Assembly (NCBI GenBank): GCA_036263455.1
Contig: DATAGZ010000001.1
Span: forward strand, 1 to 64,000
DNA from: DATAGZ01 sp036263455
GTDB taxonomy: Bacteria; Pseudomonadota; Alphaproteobacteria; Dongiales; Dongiaceae
Length of the DNA stretch: 64,000 bases
Direction: 5' to 3'
The notes under the pieces are model-generated. The model ran no database searches, had not been told where the DNA came from, and saw only the letters and a list, made by a program, of their open reading frames with translations. How positions within the stretch are numbered: position 1 is the first letter of the stretch; each line of letters begins with the position of its first letter. This document shows positions 1 to 8,712 of the stretch, one piece after another. Position numbers and translations under genes: made by a program.

Positions 1-416
1 GTGAGATACGGATAATTCCATGGGGCGACGATGAACACGACGCCGAGCGGCTCGCGGCGAATGAAGCGCGTGAAGCCGGGCTTGTCCTTGGCCTCGATAT
101 CGGCGAGCGCTTCCGGCGCGATCTCGATCATATAGCGCGCCCGTTCCTCGAAGCCGCGCATTTCGCCGGGGCTCTGGCTGATCGGCCGGCCCATCTGGCG
201 CGTGATCTCCTCGGCGAATTGGTCCTTGTGGGTGAGGAATTTGTCGACGAAGGCGTTCAGGCGGCGCTGGCGCTCCGCCACCGGGACATGCCGCCATTCG
301 GCCTGAGCGCGAACGGCGCGGGTCAGCGTCTCCTGGACCTCGCGCGCGTTGTTGTAGGGCCGCTCGACATAGACCGTGTTATCTATGGGCGTGACGGTTT
401 TCTGCATGGCGCTCAT
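1..416 (-). CDS. Aldehyde dehydrogenase family protein, N-terminal part (truncated by window edge)
   Basis: The first about 138 residues of an NAD(P)-dependent aldehyde dehydrogenase are visible; the C-terminal end, including the catalytic Cys and Glu, lies outside the window. The residues AEWRHVPVAERQRRLNAF and EITRQMGRPISQSPGE, followed by FTRFIRREPLGVVFIVAPWN, match the N-terminal cofactor-binding part of the family, most like the succinate-semialdehyde dehydrogenase (Sad/YneI) branch. The gene starts 11 nt after the stop of the glutamine-synthetase-like gene, with a GAGG ribosome-binding site inside that gene's end, so the two are co-transcribed. By context it probably oxidises an aldehyde from polyamine or amine breakdown. 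The family is clear; the substrate is inferred. Confidence 0.88.
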   Translation of the reverse strand, partial: MSAMQKTVTPIDNTVYVERPYNNAREVQETLTRAVRAQAEWRHVPVAERQRRLNAFVDKFLTHKDQFAEEITRQMGRPISQSPGEMRGFEERARYMIEIAPEALADIEAKDKPGFTRFIRREPLGVVFIVAPWNYPYL

Positions 417-427
417 GATGCGTGACC

Positions 428-1801
428 TCAGATAATCTCGAAATAGCGGGACAATTCCCAATCGGTGACGTGCTTGCGGAACTCGCGCTCTTCCCACTCG
501 CGCGTTGCCGCCCAATGTTCGACGAACGCATCGCCGAACAGCTCACGCGCAGCCTTGGATTTCTTGAGCCGCTGCGCCGCCTCCCACAAGGTCGCGGGCA
601 GGTTGAGCTTGGCGGGATGCTCGCGGTCATAGGCATTGCCCGTGATCGCCGCGGTGGGCTCGATCTTGTTCTCGATACCGTAGAGACCCGAGCCGATGGA
701 AGCGGCAAGCGCCACGTAGGGATTGCAGTCCGCGGCCGCGATGCGGTACTCAACCCGCTGGGATTTTTCCGAGCCAGGGATGACCCGGAGCGCGCAGGTG
801 CGGTTCTCGACGCCCCAAGTCGCGTTGGTCGGCGCCCAATAGCCGGGCACCAAGCGCGAATAGGAATTGACGGTGGAAGAGACCATGCCGAGCAGTTCCG
901 GCATGAGTGCCTGCTGGCCGCCGATGAACCAGCGCATCCGGTCGCTGATATTGTGCTCCTTCTTGGCGTCGAAGAAGACCGCCTTCTTGTCCTTGCCCTT
1001 GAGCGAGATATGGATGTGGCCGCTCTGTCCCGGCCAATTGCCCGACCATTTGGCCATGAAGGTCGCCATGAGGCCGCGCTTCTGGGCCAATACCTTCATA
1101 TAGGTCTTGAACAGCGCCGCCCGGTCGGCCGCTTCGAGCGCGCCATCATAGGCGAGCGCCGCCTCGAGCACGCCGGGGCCCGTCTCGGTATGTAGCCCCT
1201 CGATCGGCATGCGCATGCGTTCGCCCATGTCGAGAATCTCCTGGTAGAGATCGGACCAGACCGAAGAACGCAGCGCCGAATAGCCGAAATAGCCCGGGGT
1301 CATCGGCTGAAGATTGCGGTAGCCCTTTTCGCGCACCGATTCCGGCGTCTCGTCGAACAGGAAGAACTCGAACTCGCAGGAGCCGAATACGTCGAAGCCG
1401 AGCTTGGCGGCGCGCGCCAGCACCCGGCGCAGCGTGCCGCGCGGACAGACCTCTTCGGCGCGGTCGGCAAACTCGGCGAGGAAAAGCAGCATGTCGCCCT
1501 CGAACGGTACGTCGCGGCACGTCTCGGGGAGGATGCGCACCGGGGCGTCGGGATAGGCGGTGTGCCAGCCGGTAAAAGTCGTATTGTCATAAAGCTGGTC
1601 GTTCGAATCCCAGCCGAGCACGACATCGCAGAAACCAAAGCCGCTTTCGAGCGCGGAAAAGAACTTGGCCTTGGACATGTATTTCCCGCGCATGATGCCA
1701 TCGGCATCGAAGACGCCTACGCGCACATGGGTCAGGCCGCGCTCCTCCACGATTTTCTTGGCGTCGGCCTTGGTTTTCACGTTTTCCGGTTTCAGGGGCA
1801 T
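428..1801 (-). CDS. Glutamine synthetase family protein, PuuA-like (gamma-glutamyl-polyamine synthetase type)
   Basis: 457 residues of the glutamine synthetase fold. The metal-binding CEFEFFLFDE is near residue 142; HTETGPGVLEAAL, GQSGHIHISL and APTNATWGVENRTCALRV carry the ATP, ammonia/amine and glutamate site residues. The sequence resembles gamma-glutamylputrescine synthetase (PuuA) and related amine ligases more than the GlnA used in nitrogen assimilation. The start is placed at ATG 1801, which has GAGG five bases upstream; an in-frame ATG at 1837 would lie inside the upstream hairpin. Its neighbours, an aldehyde dehydrogenase and an APC permease, fit the Puu pathway: uptake, gamma-glutamylation, oxidation. 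The exact amine is not deducible. Confidence 0.87.
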   Translation of the reverse strand: MPLKPENVKTKADAKKIVEERGLTHVRVGVFDADGIMRGKYMSKAKFFSALESGFGFCDVVLGWDSNDQLYDNTTFTGWHTAYPDAPVRILPETCRDVPFEGDMLLFLAEFADRAEEVCPRGTLRRVLARAAKLGFDVFGSCEFEFFLFDETPESVREKGYRNLQPMTPGYFGYSALRSSVWSDLYQEILDMGERMRMPIEGLHTETGPGVLEAALAYDGALEAADRAALFKTYMKVLAQKRGLMATFMAKWSGNWPGQSGHIHISLKGKDKKAVFFDAKKEHNISDRMRWFIGGQQALMPELLGMVSSTVNSYSRLVPGYWAPTNATWGVENRTCALRVIPGSEKSQRVEYRIAAADCNPYVALAASIGSGLYGIENKIEPTAAITGNAYDREHPAKLNLPATLWEAAQRLKKSKAARELFGDAFVEHWAATREWEEREFRKHVTDWELSRYFEII

Positions 1802-1817
1802 TTCTTCCTCAGATAGT

Positions 1818-1846
1818 AAAAAAAAGGGGAGGCCCACGGCCTCCCC
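1818..1846 (-). terminator. Rho-independent terminator or attenuator between the permease and the ligase gene
   Basis: On the minus strand a 9-bp GC stem (GGGGAGGCC / GGCCTCCCC, loop of 3) is followed directly by eight T residues. It lies after the permease stop (1864) and before the PuuA-like start (1801). It should end much of the permease transcript and reduce or uncouple expression of the downstream ligase and dehydrogenase genes. Confidence 0.75.
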
Positions 1847-1863
1847 AGCGCCATGTTCTTGTA

Positions 1864-3432
1864 TTATTCAGGCTGCATGACTTGCGCTTCTTCGCGGGCG
1901 ATTTCGGCCTGGCGCATCTTGATCATGTCGCCCATCGGCGGGCCCTGGAAGCGCGACCGCTCGCCCAGCACCCACCAGACGATGACGAGAAGCACGATCA
2001 GGCCCAGGATGAACTCGCCCACGATGGTATTGGGCGGCTGGATCCCGATGAAGACCAGAACGCCGCCGCCGATCAAAGCGAGAACCGCCACGACCTTCGA
2101 CCAACCGCCTAGATTGAAGGGTCCCTTGTGGGTCCAGCTCCTGCCTTCGGCGAAGATCCCCGCGAGCACCGGCATCAAATACGAGATGTAGAGGAACACC
2201 GCGCAGCCGGCCGCGAGCGCGATGAAGGTCTGGCCGCTGGTACCGCCGCTGAATTCCACCACATAGGCCAGAAGGATGCAGAGCGCAGCCCCGAACCAGA
2301 TCGCGTTGACCGGCGTGCGATGGCGGTGGCTGACGTGACGCATCCACGGCGAAATGGCCGGAAACCCGCCATCGCGGGCAAAGGCGAACATCATCCGCGA
2401 GGTGGAGGTCAGACCCGCCAAGGCGCAGAGGTAATTGGCAACCACGATGCCGACGAAGAGGGCATTCTTCAGCGCGACCGGCATGGCCGACTTATCCATC
2501 AGCCAGGGGAAGACGCCGAAACCCTGCTTGGCGCCCTCATCGACGCTCGGCATCGAGAGCACGAAGGCGCACACCATGAGATAGCCGAACAGGAAGGACC
2601 AGAACACCGAGCGCAGCATGCCCTTGGGCACTTCGCGCGCGGCGTTGCGGGTTTCTTCCGACGTGTGGGCCGAGGCGTCGAAGCCGGTGATCGTGTAGCA
2701 GACCAGAATAAGCCCGACGCCGAAGGCGAACATCATGCTGGTGCTTTGCGGCCACACGCCACCCCCGGCATCACCGGTATAATTGGTGAAGGTGAAGAGG
2801 CGCGAGAAATCGATGCTCGGTGCATAGGCGATCAACGCCACGGTCAACACGGTCGCCACGACGAAGATTAAATAACCGCTGAAATCCGTGAGGATGGTGG
2901 TGGCCCGGATCCCGATATGGTTGAGGATCGCCTGCGAGACCGTGATGATAAGGATGGCGGCGACCAGATGGCCATGGCCCCAGTTTGAGACATCGTTGCC
3001 CAGCACGCCGTGCCAGAAGAGGTCACGGAACAGGAGGTACACGCCGTAATTCACCGAGGAGACGACGAAGAGCAGGCCAAGCAGGTTGAACCAGGCGGCG
3101 GCATAGCCCCAACCCTTGCCACCCATGATCGAGGCCCAATGATAGATACCGCCCGCGGTCGGATAGGCCGAGGCGATCTGGCCCATGGCGGCGGCGACAA
3201 GCAGGGCAAACGCGCTGCCCAGCGGCCAGCCGATGCCGATCGAGCCGCCACCCGCAGCCGAGAAGCCGTTCGGGAAGGCGGTGATGCCGCCGGCTAAAAT
3301 GCAGATGATCGAAAAGGAAATGGCGAAATTCTGGAACCCGCCCATCCGGCGCGCCAGTTCCTGCGCATAGCCCATGCTATGAAGGACCTTGACGTCTTCA
3401 TCCATGCCCGCGCCTTTTTTCATTGTATCCAT
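1864..3432 (-). CDS. APC superfamily amino acid/polyamine permease
   Basis: 522 residues with about 12 hydrophobic segments and a short charged cytoplasmic N-terminus. The first helix pair contains FSIICILAGGITAFPNGF, and IASAYPTAGGIYHWASI is the conserved APC motif between helices 2 and 3. It resembles the GABA/choline/amino acid permease branch (BAT1/UgaA-like). It is an inner membrane secondary transporter and, by position before a PuuA-like ligase and an aldehyde dehydrogenase, probably imports a polyamine, GABA or a related amine. The start at 3432 leaves about 120 nt of leader back to the KimA-like gene, with a perfect palindrome at 3533-3549. Confidence 0.88.
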   Translation of the reverse strand: MDTMKKGAGMDEDVKVLHSMGYAQELARRMGGFQNFAISFSIICILAGGITAFPNGFSAAGGGSIGIGWPLGSAFALLVAAAMGQIASAYPTAGGIYHWASIMGGKGWGYAAAWFNLLGLLFVVSSVNYGVYLLFRDLFWHGVLGNDVSNWGHGHLVAAILIITVSQAILNHIGIRATTILTDFSGYLIFVVATVLTVALIAYAPSIDFSRLFTFTNYTGDAGGGVWPQSTSMMFAFGVGLILVCYTITGFDASAHTSEETRNAAREVPKGMLRSVFWSFLFGYLMVCAFVLSMPSVDEGAKQGFGVFPWLMDKSAMPVALKNALFVGIVVANYLCALAGLTSTSRMMFAFARDGGFPAISPWMRHVSHRHRTPVNAIWFGAALCILLAYVVEFSGGTSGQTFIALAAGCAVFLYISYLMPVLAGIFAEGRSWTHKGPFNLGGWSKVVAVLALIGGGVLVFIGIQPPNTIVGEFILGLIVLLVIVWWVLGERSRFQGPPMGDMIKMRQAEIAREEAQVMQPE

Positions 3433-3532
3433 TCGAAATCCCCTCTGTGAGCCTGAGAATCTCCCGTTCCCATGGCGGGGCCGAGTATGCGCCGGAGAAT
3501 CGCCGAATGTAAAGTCTTGAAAGATTTAGGTT

Positions 3533-3549
3533 TTTGTGCGCCGCACAAA
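3533..3549. promoter_or_regulatory. Perfect 17-bp palindrome after kimA-like gene and upstream of the permease
   Basis: TTTGTGCG, one base, CGCACAAA. It begins 2 nt beyond the stop of the KimA-like gene and lies about 101-117 nt before the permease start codon. It has no T-run on either side, so it is either a weak 3' hairpin of kimA or an operator for a dimeric regulator of the permease transcript. Confidence 0.45.
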
Positions 3550-3551
3550 GA

Positions 3552-5432
3552 TCAGGCGCGCTGCAACCTGGGAAGCCGGCGCAACCGATACGGCACGTCG
3601 ATCACGACCCGATTCTCTCCCTGGGACCCCTTGCGGAACAGAAGCTCCGCCTTGAGCAGCAGCGCGGTCTGGTTGTGGAGCAGGCCCTGCCACCATTTGG
3701 CGGGCAGGAACTCCGGCAGCACCACCACCGCCTGGCCGCGATCCTCCTCGCGCTTGTCCACGGTCTCGAGAAAATGCATGATCGGCTCGATCACCGCCCG
3801 GTAAGGGCTTTCCAGTACCACCAGCTTTTCCTTGAGGCGCATGGCGCGCCAGGCCAGCCGCAATTCTGCCGTTTCGCGCGGGGAAATATCGACCGTGACC
3901 GCGGTGACGTCATTGCTGATCGCGCGCGCGAGTTGCAGGGCTGCCAGCGTGCCCGGGTGCATTTTCGAAACCGGCACTACGATCTTGGGCCGAAAATTGT
4001 GCGTCCAGGGCAGCCATTCGCCGAGCCCGCCCATACGCGGTGACAGCTGCATCTCGACCGAATCGTAATGGCGCCGGACGGCGAGGAACAAGGCCACGAA
4101 AATCGGGATGAGCACGATAACGATCCACGCGCCTTCGGTGAACTTCGATTCGATAATAGCAAGCAGAGCAATCGTGGTGAAGACCGCGCCGAATCCGTTG
4201 ATGGTCGCCTTGATCTCCCATCCCGGTTTGGCATGACGTGCCCACCAGACCACCATCCCCGCCTGGGAAAAAGAGAAGGACAGAAACACGCCAATAGCAT
4301 AGAGAGGGATGAGTGCGTTGGTATTGCCCCGGAAAACCACGAGCAGGATCAGCGCCAGGGTCGCGAGCGCCAGAATGCCGTTCGAGAAGGCGAGCCGGTC
4401 GCCCAGATTAGCGAGCTGCTTGGGCACGTACCCGTCTTTCGCAAGCACCGAGGCGAGACGCGGAAAGCCCGCGAAAGACGTGTTGGCGGCCAGCACGAGG
4501 ATAATCGTGGTCATGATCTGCACCGCGTAATACATCGCGCCATTGCCGAAGATCAGATGAGCGATCTGCGAGATAACGCTCTCCCGGTCGTTGGGCAGGA
4601 TATTCAGATGATAGGCGAGGAATGTGACTCCGATGAAAATCGCCGCGAGGATGGTGGAGAGCAGAAACAGTACCCGCGCCGCGTTGGCCGATGCGGGGTC
4701 CTTGAAGGCCGGGACACCGTTCGACACGGCCTCGACACCCGTCATGGCAGTACAGCCCGACGAGAAGGCGCGCAGCATCAGGATGAAGAAAGCGATGTCG
4801 CCGATTTTTGGAACGTGACTGCCGTTCTGCGGCACCGGCAGGGGATGAAGATCACCGAGCAGGTAGCGATATAGGCCCCAGCCCACCATGGCAAACATCA
4901 CGGCGATGAAGCCCCAGGTGGGAAAAGCCAGCACCTTCGCCGATTCCCGCACGCCGCGCAGATTCGCCATGGTCATGAACACCACCGACAGGGCGCATAG
5001 CAGCACGGTATGTTCCCGCAAGCTTGGAAAAGCCGAGATGATCGCGAAAATACCCGCCGAAATACTCACCGCTACCGTGAGGACATAATCGATCAAAAGG
5101 GACGCGGCCGCGATCAGGCCCGGAAGAACCCCGAAATTCTCGTGGGCGACGATATAGGAACCGCCGCCATTGGGGTAGGCATGCACCGTCTGGCGGTATG
5201 AGATGGTGATGATGGCGAGCAGCAAGCATATGATAACCGCAATCGGCAAGGAATAGCCGAGGAGTGCCGCCCCGCCCGTGACGAGGACGAGCAGAATTTC
5301 CTCGGTGGCGTAAGCGACGGAGGAAAGCGCGTCCGAGGCAAAGATCGGCAAACCGGTCAGAACGGATAAACGCTCGTGCTTTTCCGCGGCCGTCGCTAGG
5401 GGATCCCCGATGAGAAGACGACGCAGCGCCAT
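3552..5432 (-). CDS. KimA-like APC family potassium importer
   Basis: 626 residues. The N-terminal two thirds are an APC-fold transporter of about 12 helices beginning GLPIFASDALSSVAYATEEI, the signature of the KimA/YdaO group; the C-terminal about 150 residues form a cytosolic domain starting around PRMGGLGEWLPWTHNFRPKI. Known members are high-affinity K+/H+ symporters at the inner membrane, controlled by c-di-AMP in Firmicutes; that control is not expected here. The start codon shares a base with the stop of the preceding 129-residue gene (TAATG), so the two are translationally coupled. Family assignment is strong; the ion is taken from the family. Confidence 0.85.
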   Translation of the reverse strand: MALRRLLIGDPLATAAEKHERLSVLTGLPIFASDALSSVAYATEEILLVLVTGGAALLGYSLPIAVIICLLLAIITISYRQTVHAYPNGGGSYIVAHENFGVLPGLIAAASLLIDYVLTVAVSISAGIFAIISAFPSLREHTVLLCALSVVFMTMANLRGVRESAKVLAFPTWGFIAVMFAMVGWGLYRYLLGDLHPLPVPQNGSHVPKIGDIAFFILMLRAFSSGCTAMTGVEAVSNGVPAFKDPASANAARVLFLLSTILAAIFIGVTFLAYHLNILPNDRESVISQIAHLIFGNGAMYYAVQIMTTIILVLAANTSFAGFPRLASVLAKDGYVPKQLANLGDRLAFSNGILALATLALILLVVFRGNTNALIPLYAIGVFLSFSFSQAGMVVWWARHAKPGWEIKATINGFGAVFTTIALLAIIESKFTEGAWIVIVLIPIFVALFLAVRRHYDSVEMQLSPRMGGLGEWLPWTHNFRPKIVVPVSKMHPGTLAALQLARAISNDVTAVTVDISPRETAELRLAWRAMRLKEKLVVLESPYRAVIEPIMHFLETVDKREEDRGQAVVVLPEFLPAKWWQGLLHNQTALLLKAELLFRKGSQGENRVVIDVPYRLRRLPRLQRA

Positions 5433-5821
5433 TACTTTTCCCCGCCCAGGTGCCGCGCCTGGGCCTGTTCGAGCTGGCGCTTGATCTCCACCCTCTGTTC
5501 GACTTCGCGGTTATTGGCGAGAATGAGATGCTGAATGCGCTGCTGCGCTTCCCGCAGCGCTTCGATCATGCGCATGATGTCCACCCGCGCCGCCGCGATG
5601 AATTCCGCATTGGCGCGATTGTCATCCCCCGAACGGTAATCGAGCAAGGCAATCGGCAGATCGTCCTCCGCCCGGGCTGCATTTATCCAGGCGGCATCCA
5701 CCCCGTCCTCGGTCAGTACCTGCCAAGGCCCCGGCGTTGCCGCCGCGGCGCGCGCCTCGATTATATCCAATTCGTCACTGGTCAAAGGCTTGGATTCGCC
5801 TTCTGTCCCTTTATCCATCAT
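5432..5821 (-). CDS. Small hypothetical protein with ATPGPW / NAEFIAAAR motif
   Basis: 129 residues, soluble, acidic N-terminus. The segment ARAAAATPGPWQ followed about 45 residues later by NAEFIAAARVDIMRMIEAL is a pattern frequent in phage-encoded proteins (Ea22/ead-like). The C-terminal third (residues about 85-125, LREAQQRIQHL to RQLEQAQAR) is charged and likely coiled coil. It overlaps the KimA-like start by one base, so it is the first gene of a two-gene operon. Starts with two adjacent ATG codons; the first is used. Function unknown; a regulatory partner of the transporter is only a guess. Confidence 0.7.
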   Translation of the reverse strand: MMDKGTEGESKPLTSDELDIIEARAAAATPGPWQVLTEDGVDAAWINAARAEDDLPIALLDYRSGDDNRANAEFIAAARVDIMRMIEALREAQQRIQHLILANNREVEQRVEIKRQLEQAQARHLGGEK

Positions 5822-5952
5822 AAGTCGCTTTTACCCGCCCCGATCGGGTTTCTATGCTGCAATGCAATATAGCGCCCTTCGCCCTTGGGTGCAAGATATG
5901 CTGGGCTTGGCAGCGGGTGCGTAACATATCCGCGCAAGATCGGCCGAGATTA

Positions 5953-6543
5953 CTATGTCTTTTGCCCGATCTTGGGTTCGCGACCCGTGAGCAGGCGGCG
6001 AAGATTCTCATAATGACGCATCCATATGAGGCAGGCAAATAGCAGCGCCGCCAGCGCCGCTTCGCGCGTGGACAGGATCGCCATATAGACTGGCGCGAGC
6101 AGCATCGCGATCAAGGCCGCCAGAGAGGAATAACGCCAGAGCAACGCCACGGCGAGCCAGGTCAGCAGAGCCAGAACCCCGGCGGGCCAGGCCAAGGCCA
6201 AGAAGACGCCGAAGCCGGTCGCAACGCCTTTTCCGCCGCGAAAACCCAGCCAGACGGGAAAGAAATGCCCCAGCAGCGCACCCAGCCCCGCCAGGAGCGC
6301 GCCGTAATTTCCGCCAAAACGTCCCGCGAGCCATACCGCCAGCGCACCCTTGGCGCCGTCGAGGAGAAGGGTGAGTACGGCAAGGTCCCGCCGCCCGGTG
6401 CGCAGGACATTAGTGGCCCCTATGTTGCCGGACCCGATCGTGCGGATGTCGACGGTGCCCGCGAGCCTCGTCAGGACGAGGCCGAAGGGTATCGCGCCCA
6501 GCATATAGCCGAGCAGCAGGGCTTCACTGAGTTTCGGAATCAT
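5953..6543 (-). CDS. plsY: Glycerol-3-phosphate acyltransferase PlsY
   Basis: 196 residues with about five membrane segments. It transfers an acyl group from acyl phosphate to glycerol 3-phosphate, the first acylation in phospholipid synthesis at the inner membrane. The three conserved cytoplasmic loops are present: IGSGNIGATNVLRTGR near residue 36, GHFFPVWLGFRGGKGVATGFG near residue 90, and RHYENLRRLLTGREPKIG at the C-terminus. The start at 6543 is chosen for its ribosome-binding site (GGAGAG) and normal length; it overlaps the pyrC-like gene by 20 nt, indicating one operon with pyrB and pyrC-like. Confidence 0.95.
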   Translation of the reverse strand: MIPKLSEALLLGYMLGAIPFGLVLTRLAGTVDIRTIGSGNIGATNVLRTGRRDLAVLTLLLDGAKGALAVWLAGRFGGNYGALLAGLGALLGHFFPVWLGFRGGKGVATGFGVFLALAWPAGVLALLTWLAVALLWRYSSLAALIAMLLAPVYMAILSTREAALAALLFACLIWMRHYENLRRLLTGREPKIGQKT

Positions 6544-7810
6544 CCTTGCGCTCTCCTGCGATGTACGTGGCAGCGACCCGCCCGCGCATGATCTGGCCAT
6601 CGAACGGTGAATTGCGTGATTTGCTGGCGAAGCCCGAGCTATCGACGTGCATCCGGGCTTCCATGTCGACTAGTATGAAATCGGCAGGGGCGCCCGGGAC
6701 AAGCCGGCCCGCATCGAGACCGAGCACGCGCGCGGGATTACAGGTGAGCGCGCGCAGCACCGCCATAAGGCGCGCGGGATCGTCCTTTGCCACGGTGAGC
6801 GACAGGCCAAGCAACGTTTCCAATCCAACGATCCCTGCCTCCGCCTGGATAAAAGGGACGCGTTTTGATTCTGGATCGACCGGCGTATGGTTGCTCGCAA
6901 TGCAGTCGATCGTGCCATCGAGAATGGCATCGCGGATGGCCGCGCGGTCGCTTTCGGCACGCAATGGTGGCTTGAGCTTGGCGAAGGTGCGGTAGGCGCC
7001 GACGGCTTCTTCGGTCAAGATGAAATAAGGTGGCGCCGTATCGCAACTGACGGGAAGCCCTTCGGCCTTGGCGCGCCGGATCACGGCCAGCGCCGCCGCA
7101 CTGGATAGGGGACCGGCATGGTAGCGGCAGCCGCTCGCCCGGATAAAATGAAGGTCGCGCTCGATCAGCATTGCCTCGGCATAGGCGGGCGTCCCCGGCA
7201 GGCCGAGCCGGGTCGCCAGCGTCCCCGCGTTCATGGCGCCGCCCTCGGCCAAGGCGGGCTCCTCGGGATATTGCAGAATCAGAGCATCGTGAACGCGTCC
7301 ATAGCTCAGCAGTCGGCGCATGACCGCGGCATCGGCTATGCCGCGCTCGGCATCGGTAAAGCCAAGCGCACCTGCCTCACGCATCAATCCGATCTCGACC
7401 ATCTCCCACCCGGCCAGTTCCTTGGTGGCCGCGCCATAACAATGGATATGGACGAGCCCTCCTCGACGAGCGCGTTCGGCAATCGCTGCGACCATGGTGG
7501 GCGTATCGATCACGGGCAGGCAATTGGGCAGCATCACCATCCTGGTCACACCGCCCTTGAGCGCCGCCCGGCTCGCGCTTGCGAAATCCTCGCGATGTTC
7601 GCGTCCCGGCTCGCCAAGCTGCACGCGCATGTCCACGAGACCCGGCAGAAGCGCAAGACCTGCGCAGTCCACGCCCACACCGTTGGCGGGTTTTGTTCCC
7701 AGATGCGGGCCACTCTCCAGGACGCATCCCTCCGCCACGCGAATGCCACCCAAGCCGTCGAAACCGGTCCCAGGTTCGATCAACCGGGCGTTATAGAAAG
7801 TCATGCTCAT
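6524..7810 (-). CDS. Dihydroorotase-like protein (PyrC/PyrX), probably catalytically inactive ATCase partner
   Basis: 428 residues of the amidohydrolase dihydroorotase family. The zinc-binding HxH of active enzymes is replaced: the segment reads LVDMRVQLGEPGREHREDF. The later ligand region reads LILQYPEEPALAEGGAMNAG and the catalytic DHAPH region reads IASNHTPVDPESK, with Asn for Asp. Such degenerate copies (PyrX or PyrC') are known to be needed as structural subunits of class A aspartate transcarbamoylase. It overlaps pyrB by 4 nt (ATGA), which fits that role; a separate active dihydroorotase would then be elsewhere. Start 7810 is chosen for the overlap; 7804 is also possible. Confidence 0.85.
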   Translation of the reverse strand: MSMTFYNARLIEPGTGFDGLGGIRVAEGCVLESGPHLGTKPANGVGVDCAGLALLPGLVDMRVQLGEPGREHREDFASASRAALKGGVTRMVMLPNCLPVIDTPTMVAAIAERARRGGLVHIHCYGAATKELAGWEMVEIGLMREAGALGFTDAERGIADAAVMRRLLSYGRVHDALILQYPEEPALAEGGAMNAGTLATRLGLPGTPAYAEAMLIERDLHFIRASGCRYHAGPLSSAAALAVIRRAKAEGLPVSCDTAPPYFILTEEAVGAYRTFAKLKPPLRAESDRAAIRDAILDGTIDCIASNHTPVDPESKRVPFIQAEAGIVGLETLLGLSLTVAKDDPARLMAVLRALTCNPARVLGLDAGRLVPGAPADFILVDMEARMHVDSSGFASKSRNSPFDGQIMRGRVAATYIAGERKDDSETQ

Positions 7811-8712
7811 CGCGCGGCCCATTCCAGGCACGCCATGCGAACGGCGACGCCCATTGCCACTTGTTCTTCGATGCGTGAATGCGCGATGTCATCGGCGACC
7901 GCCCCGTCGATTTCTATCCCGCGATTCATCGGTCCCGGATGCAGCACGAGCGCATCGGGTGCGGCATGGGCGAGCTTGGCGCTATCCAGGCCGTAGAAAT
8001 GATAATATTCGCGCAGGCTGGGGACATAGGCGCCCTGCATGCGCTCCCGCTGCAGGCGCAGCATCATGACGACATGGCAGTCGCGTATACCCTCTTCCAT
8101 GGTGAAGAATTGCGCCACGCCCAGCGCGTCGATTCCCGCCGGCATGAGCGTGGGGGGTGCTACGGCCCGCACGGAAGCGCCCATCTTGACGAGAAGCTGA
8201 ATGTTCGAGCGCGCGACGCGGCTATGGGCAATATCGCCGCACAGCGCGATGCGCAGTCCCGGCAGACCGCCGCGATGGCGGCGGATCGTCAAGGCGTCGA
8301 GCAAAGCCTGGGTGGGATGCTCGTGCGCGCCGTCCCCCGCGTTGATCACGGCACATCCCATCTTTTGCGCCAGAAGTTGCGGCGCCCCCGCATCGGGGTG
8401 ACGCAAGATCAGGGCATCGGGGCGCATCGCATTCAGCGTCGCCGCCATATCCAAAAGAGTCTCACCCTTCTTGATGGAACTGGCTTCGCTGGTGATATTG
8501 ACGACATCGGCGCCGAGCCGCTTGGCGGCGATCTCGAAGGAGGCGCGCGTCCGGGTCGAATTCTCGAAAAAGAGATTGATCACGAGCCGCCCCTTGAGCT
8601 TCTCGCGCAAGGCGCCGCCGTCCGGGGGTGGCGTCACAAAAGTTGCCGCGGCGCCGAGCAGGTCTTCGATCGTCTCTCTCGACAAGCTCTCGATGTCGAG
8701 AAGATGACGCAT
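7807..8712 (-). CDS. pyrB: Aspartate carbamoyltransferase catalytic subunit
   Basis: 301 residues. Joins carbamoyl phosphate and L-aspartate to N-carbamoyl-aspartate in pyrimidine synthesis, in the cytoplasm. The carbamoyl phosphate site FFENSTRTR is near residue 55; HPTQALLD near residue 130 and HPGPMNRG near residue 268 are the other conserved sites. The start at 8712 shares one base with the stop of the CoA transferase gene (TGATG) and matches the usual N-terminus MRHLLDIE. No pyrI regulatory subunit is next to it; instead the pyrC-like gene follows, as in class A ATCase operons. Confidence 0.96.
   Translation of the reverse strand: MRHLLDIESLSRETIEDLLGAAATFVTPPPDGGALREKLKGRLVINLFFENSTRTRASFEIAAKRLGADVVNITSEASSIKKGETLLDMAATLNAMRPDALILRHPDAGAPQLLAQKMGCAVINAGDGAHEHPTQALLDALTIRRHRGGLPGLRIALCGDIAHSRVARSNIQLLVKMGASVRAVAPPTLMPAGIDALGVAQFFTMEEGIRDCHVVMMLRLQRERMQGAYVPSLREYYHFYGLDSAKLAHAAPDALVLHPGPMNRGIEIDGAVADDIAHSRIEEQVAMGVAVRMACLEWAAR

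Noticed and set aside
3433..3500. Glycine-riboswitch-like 3' segment upstream of the permease (minus strand ATTCTCAGGC ... ACAGAGGGG).
   Set aside because: Only the last part of the aptamer consensus matches; the conserved core GCCGAAGGRGCAA and the pairing 5' GGAGAG are missing, so chance similarity is likelier.
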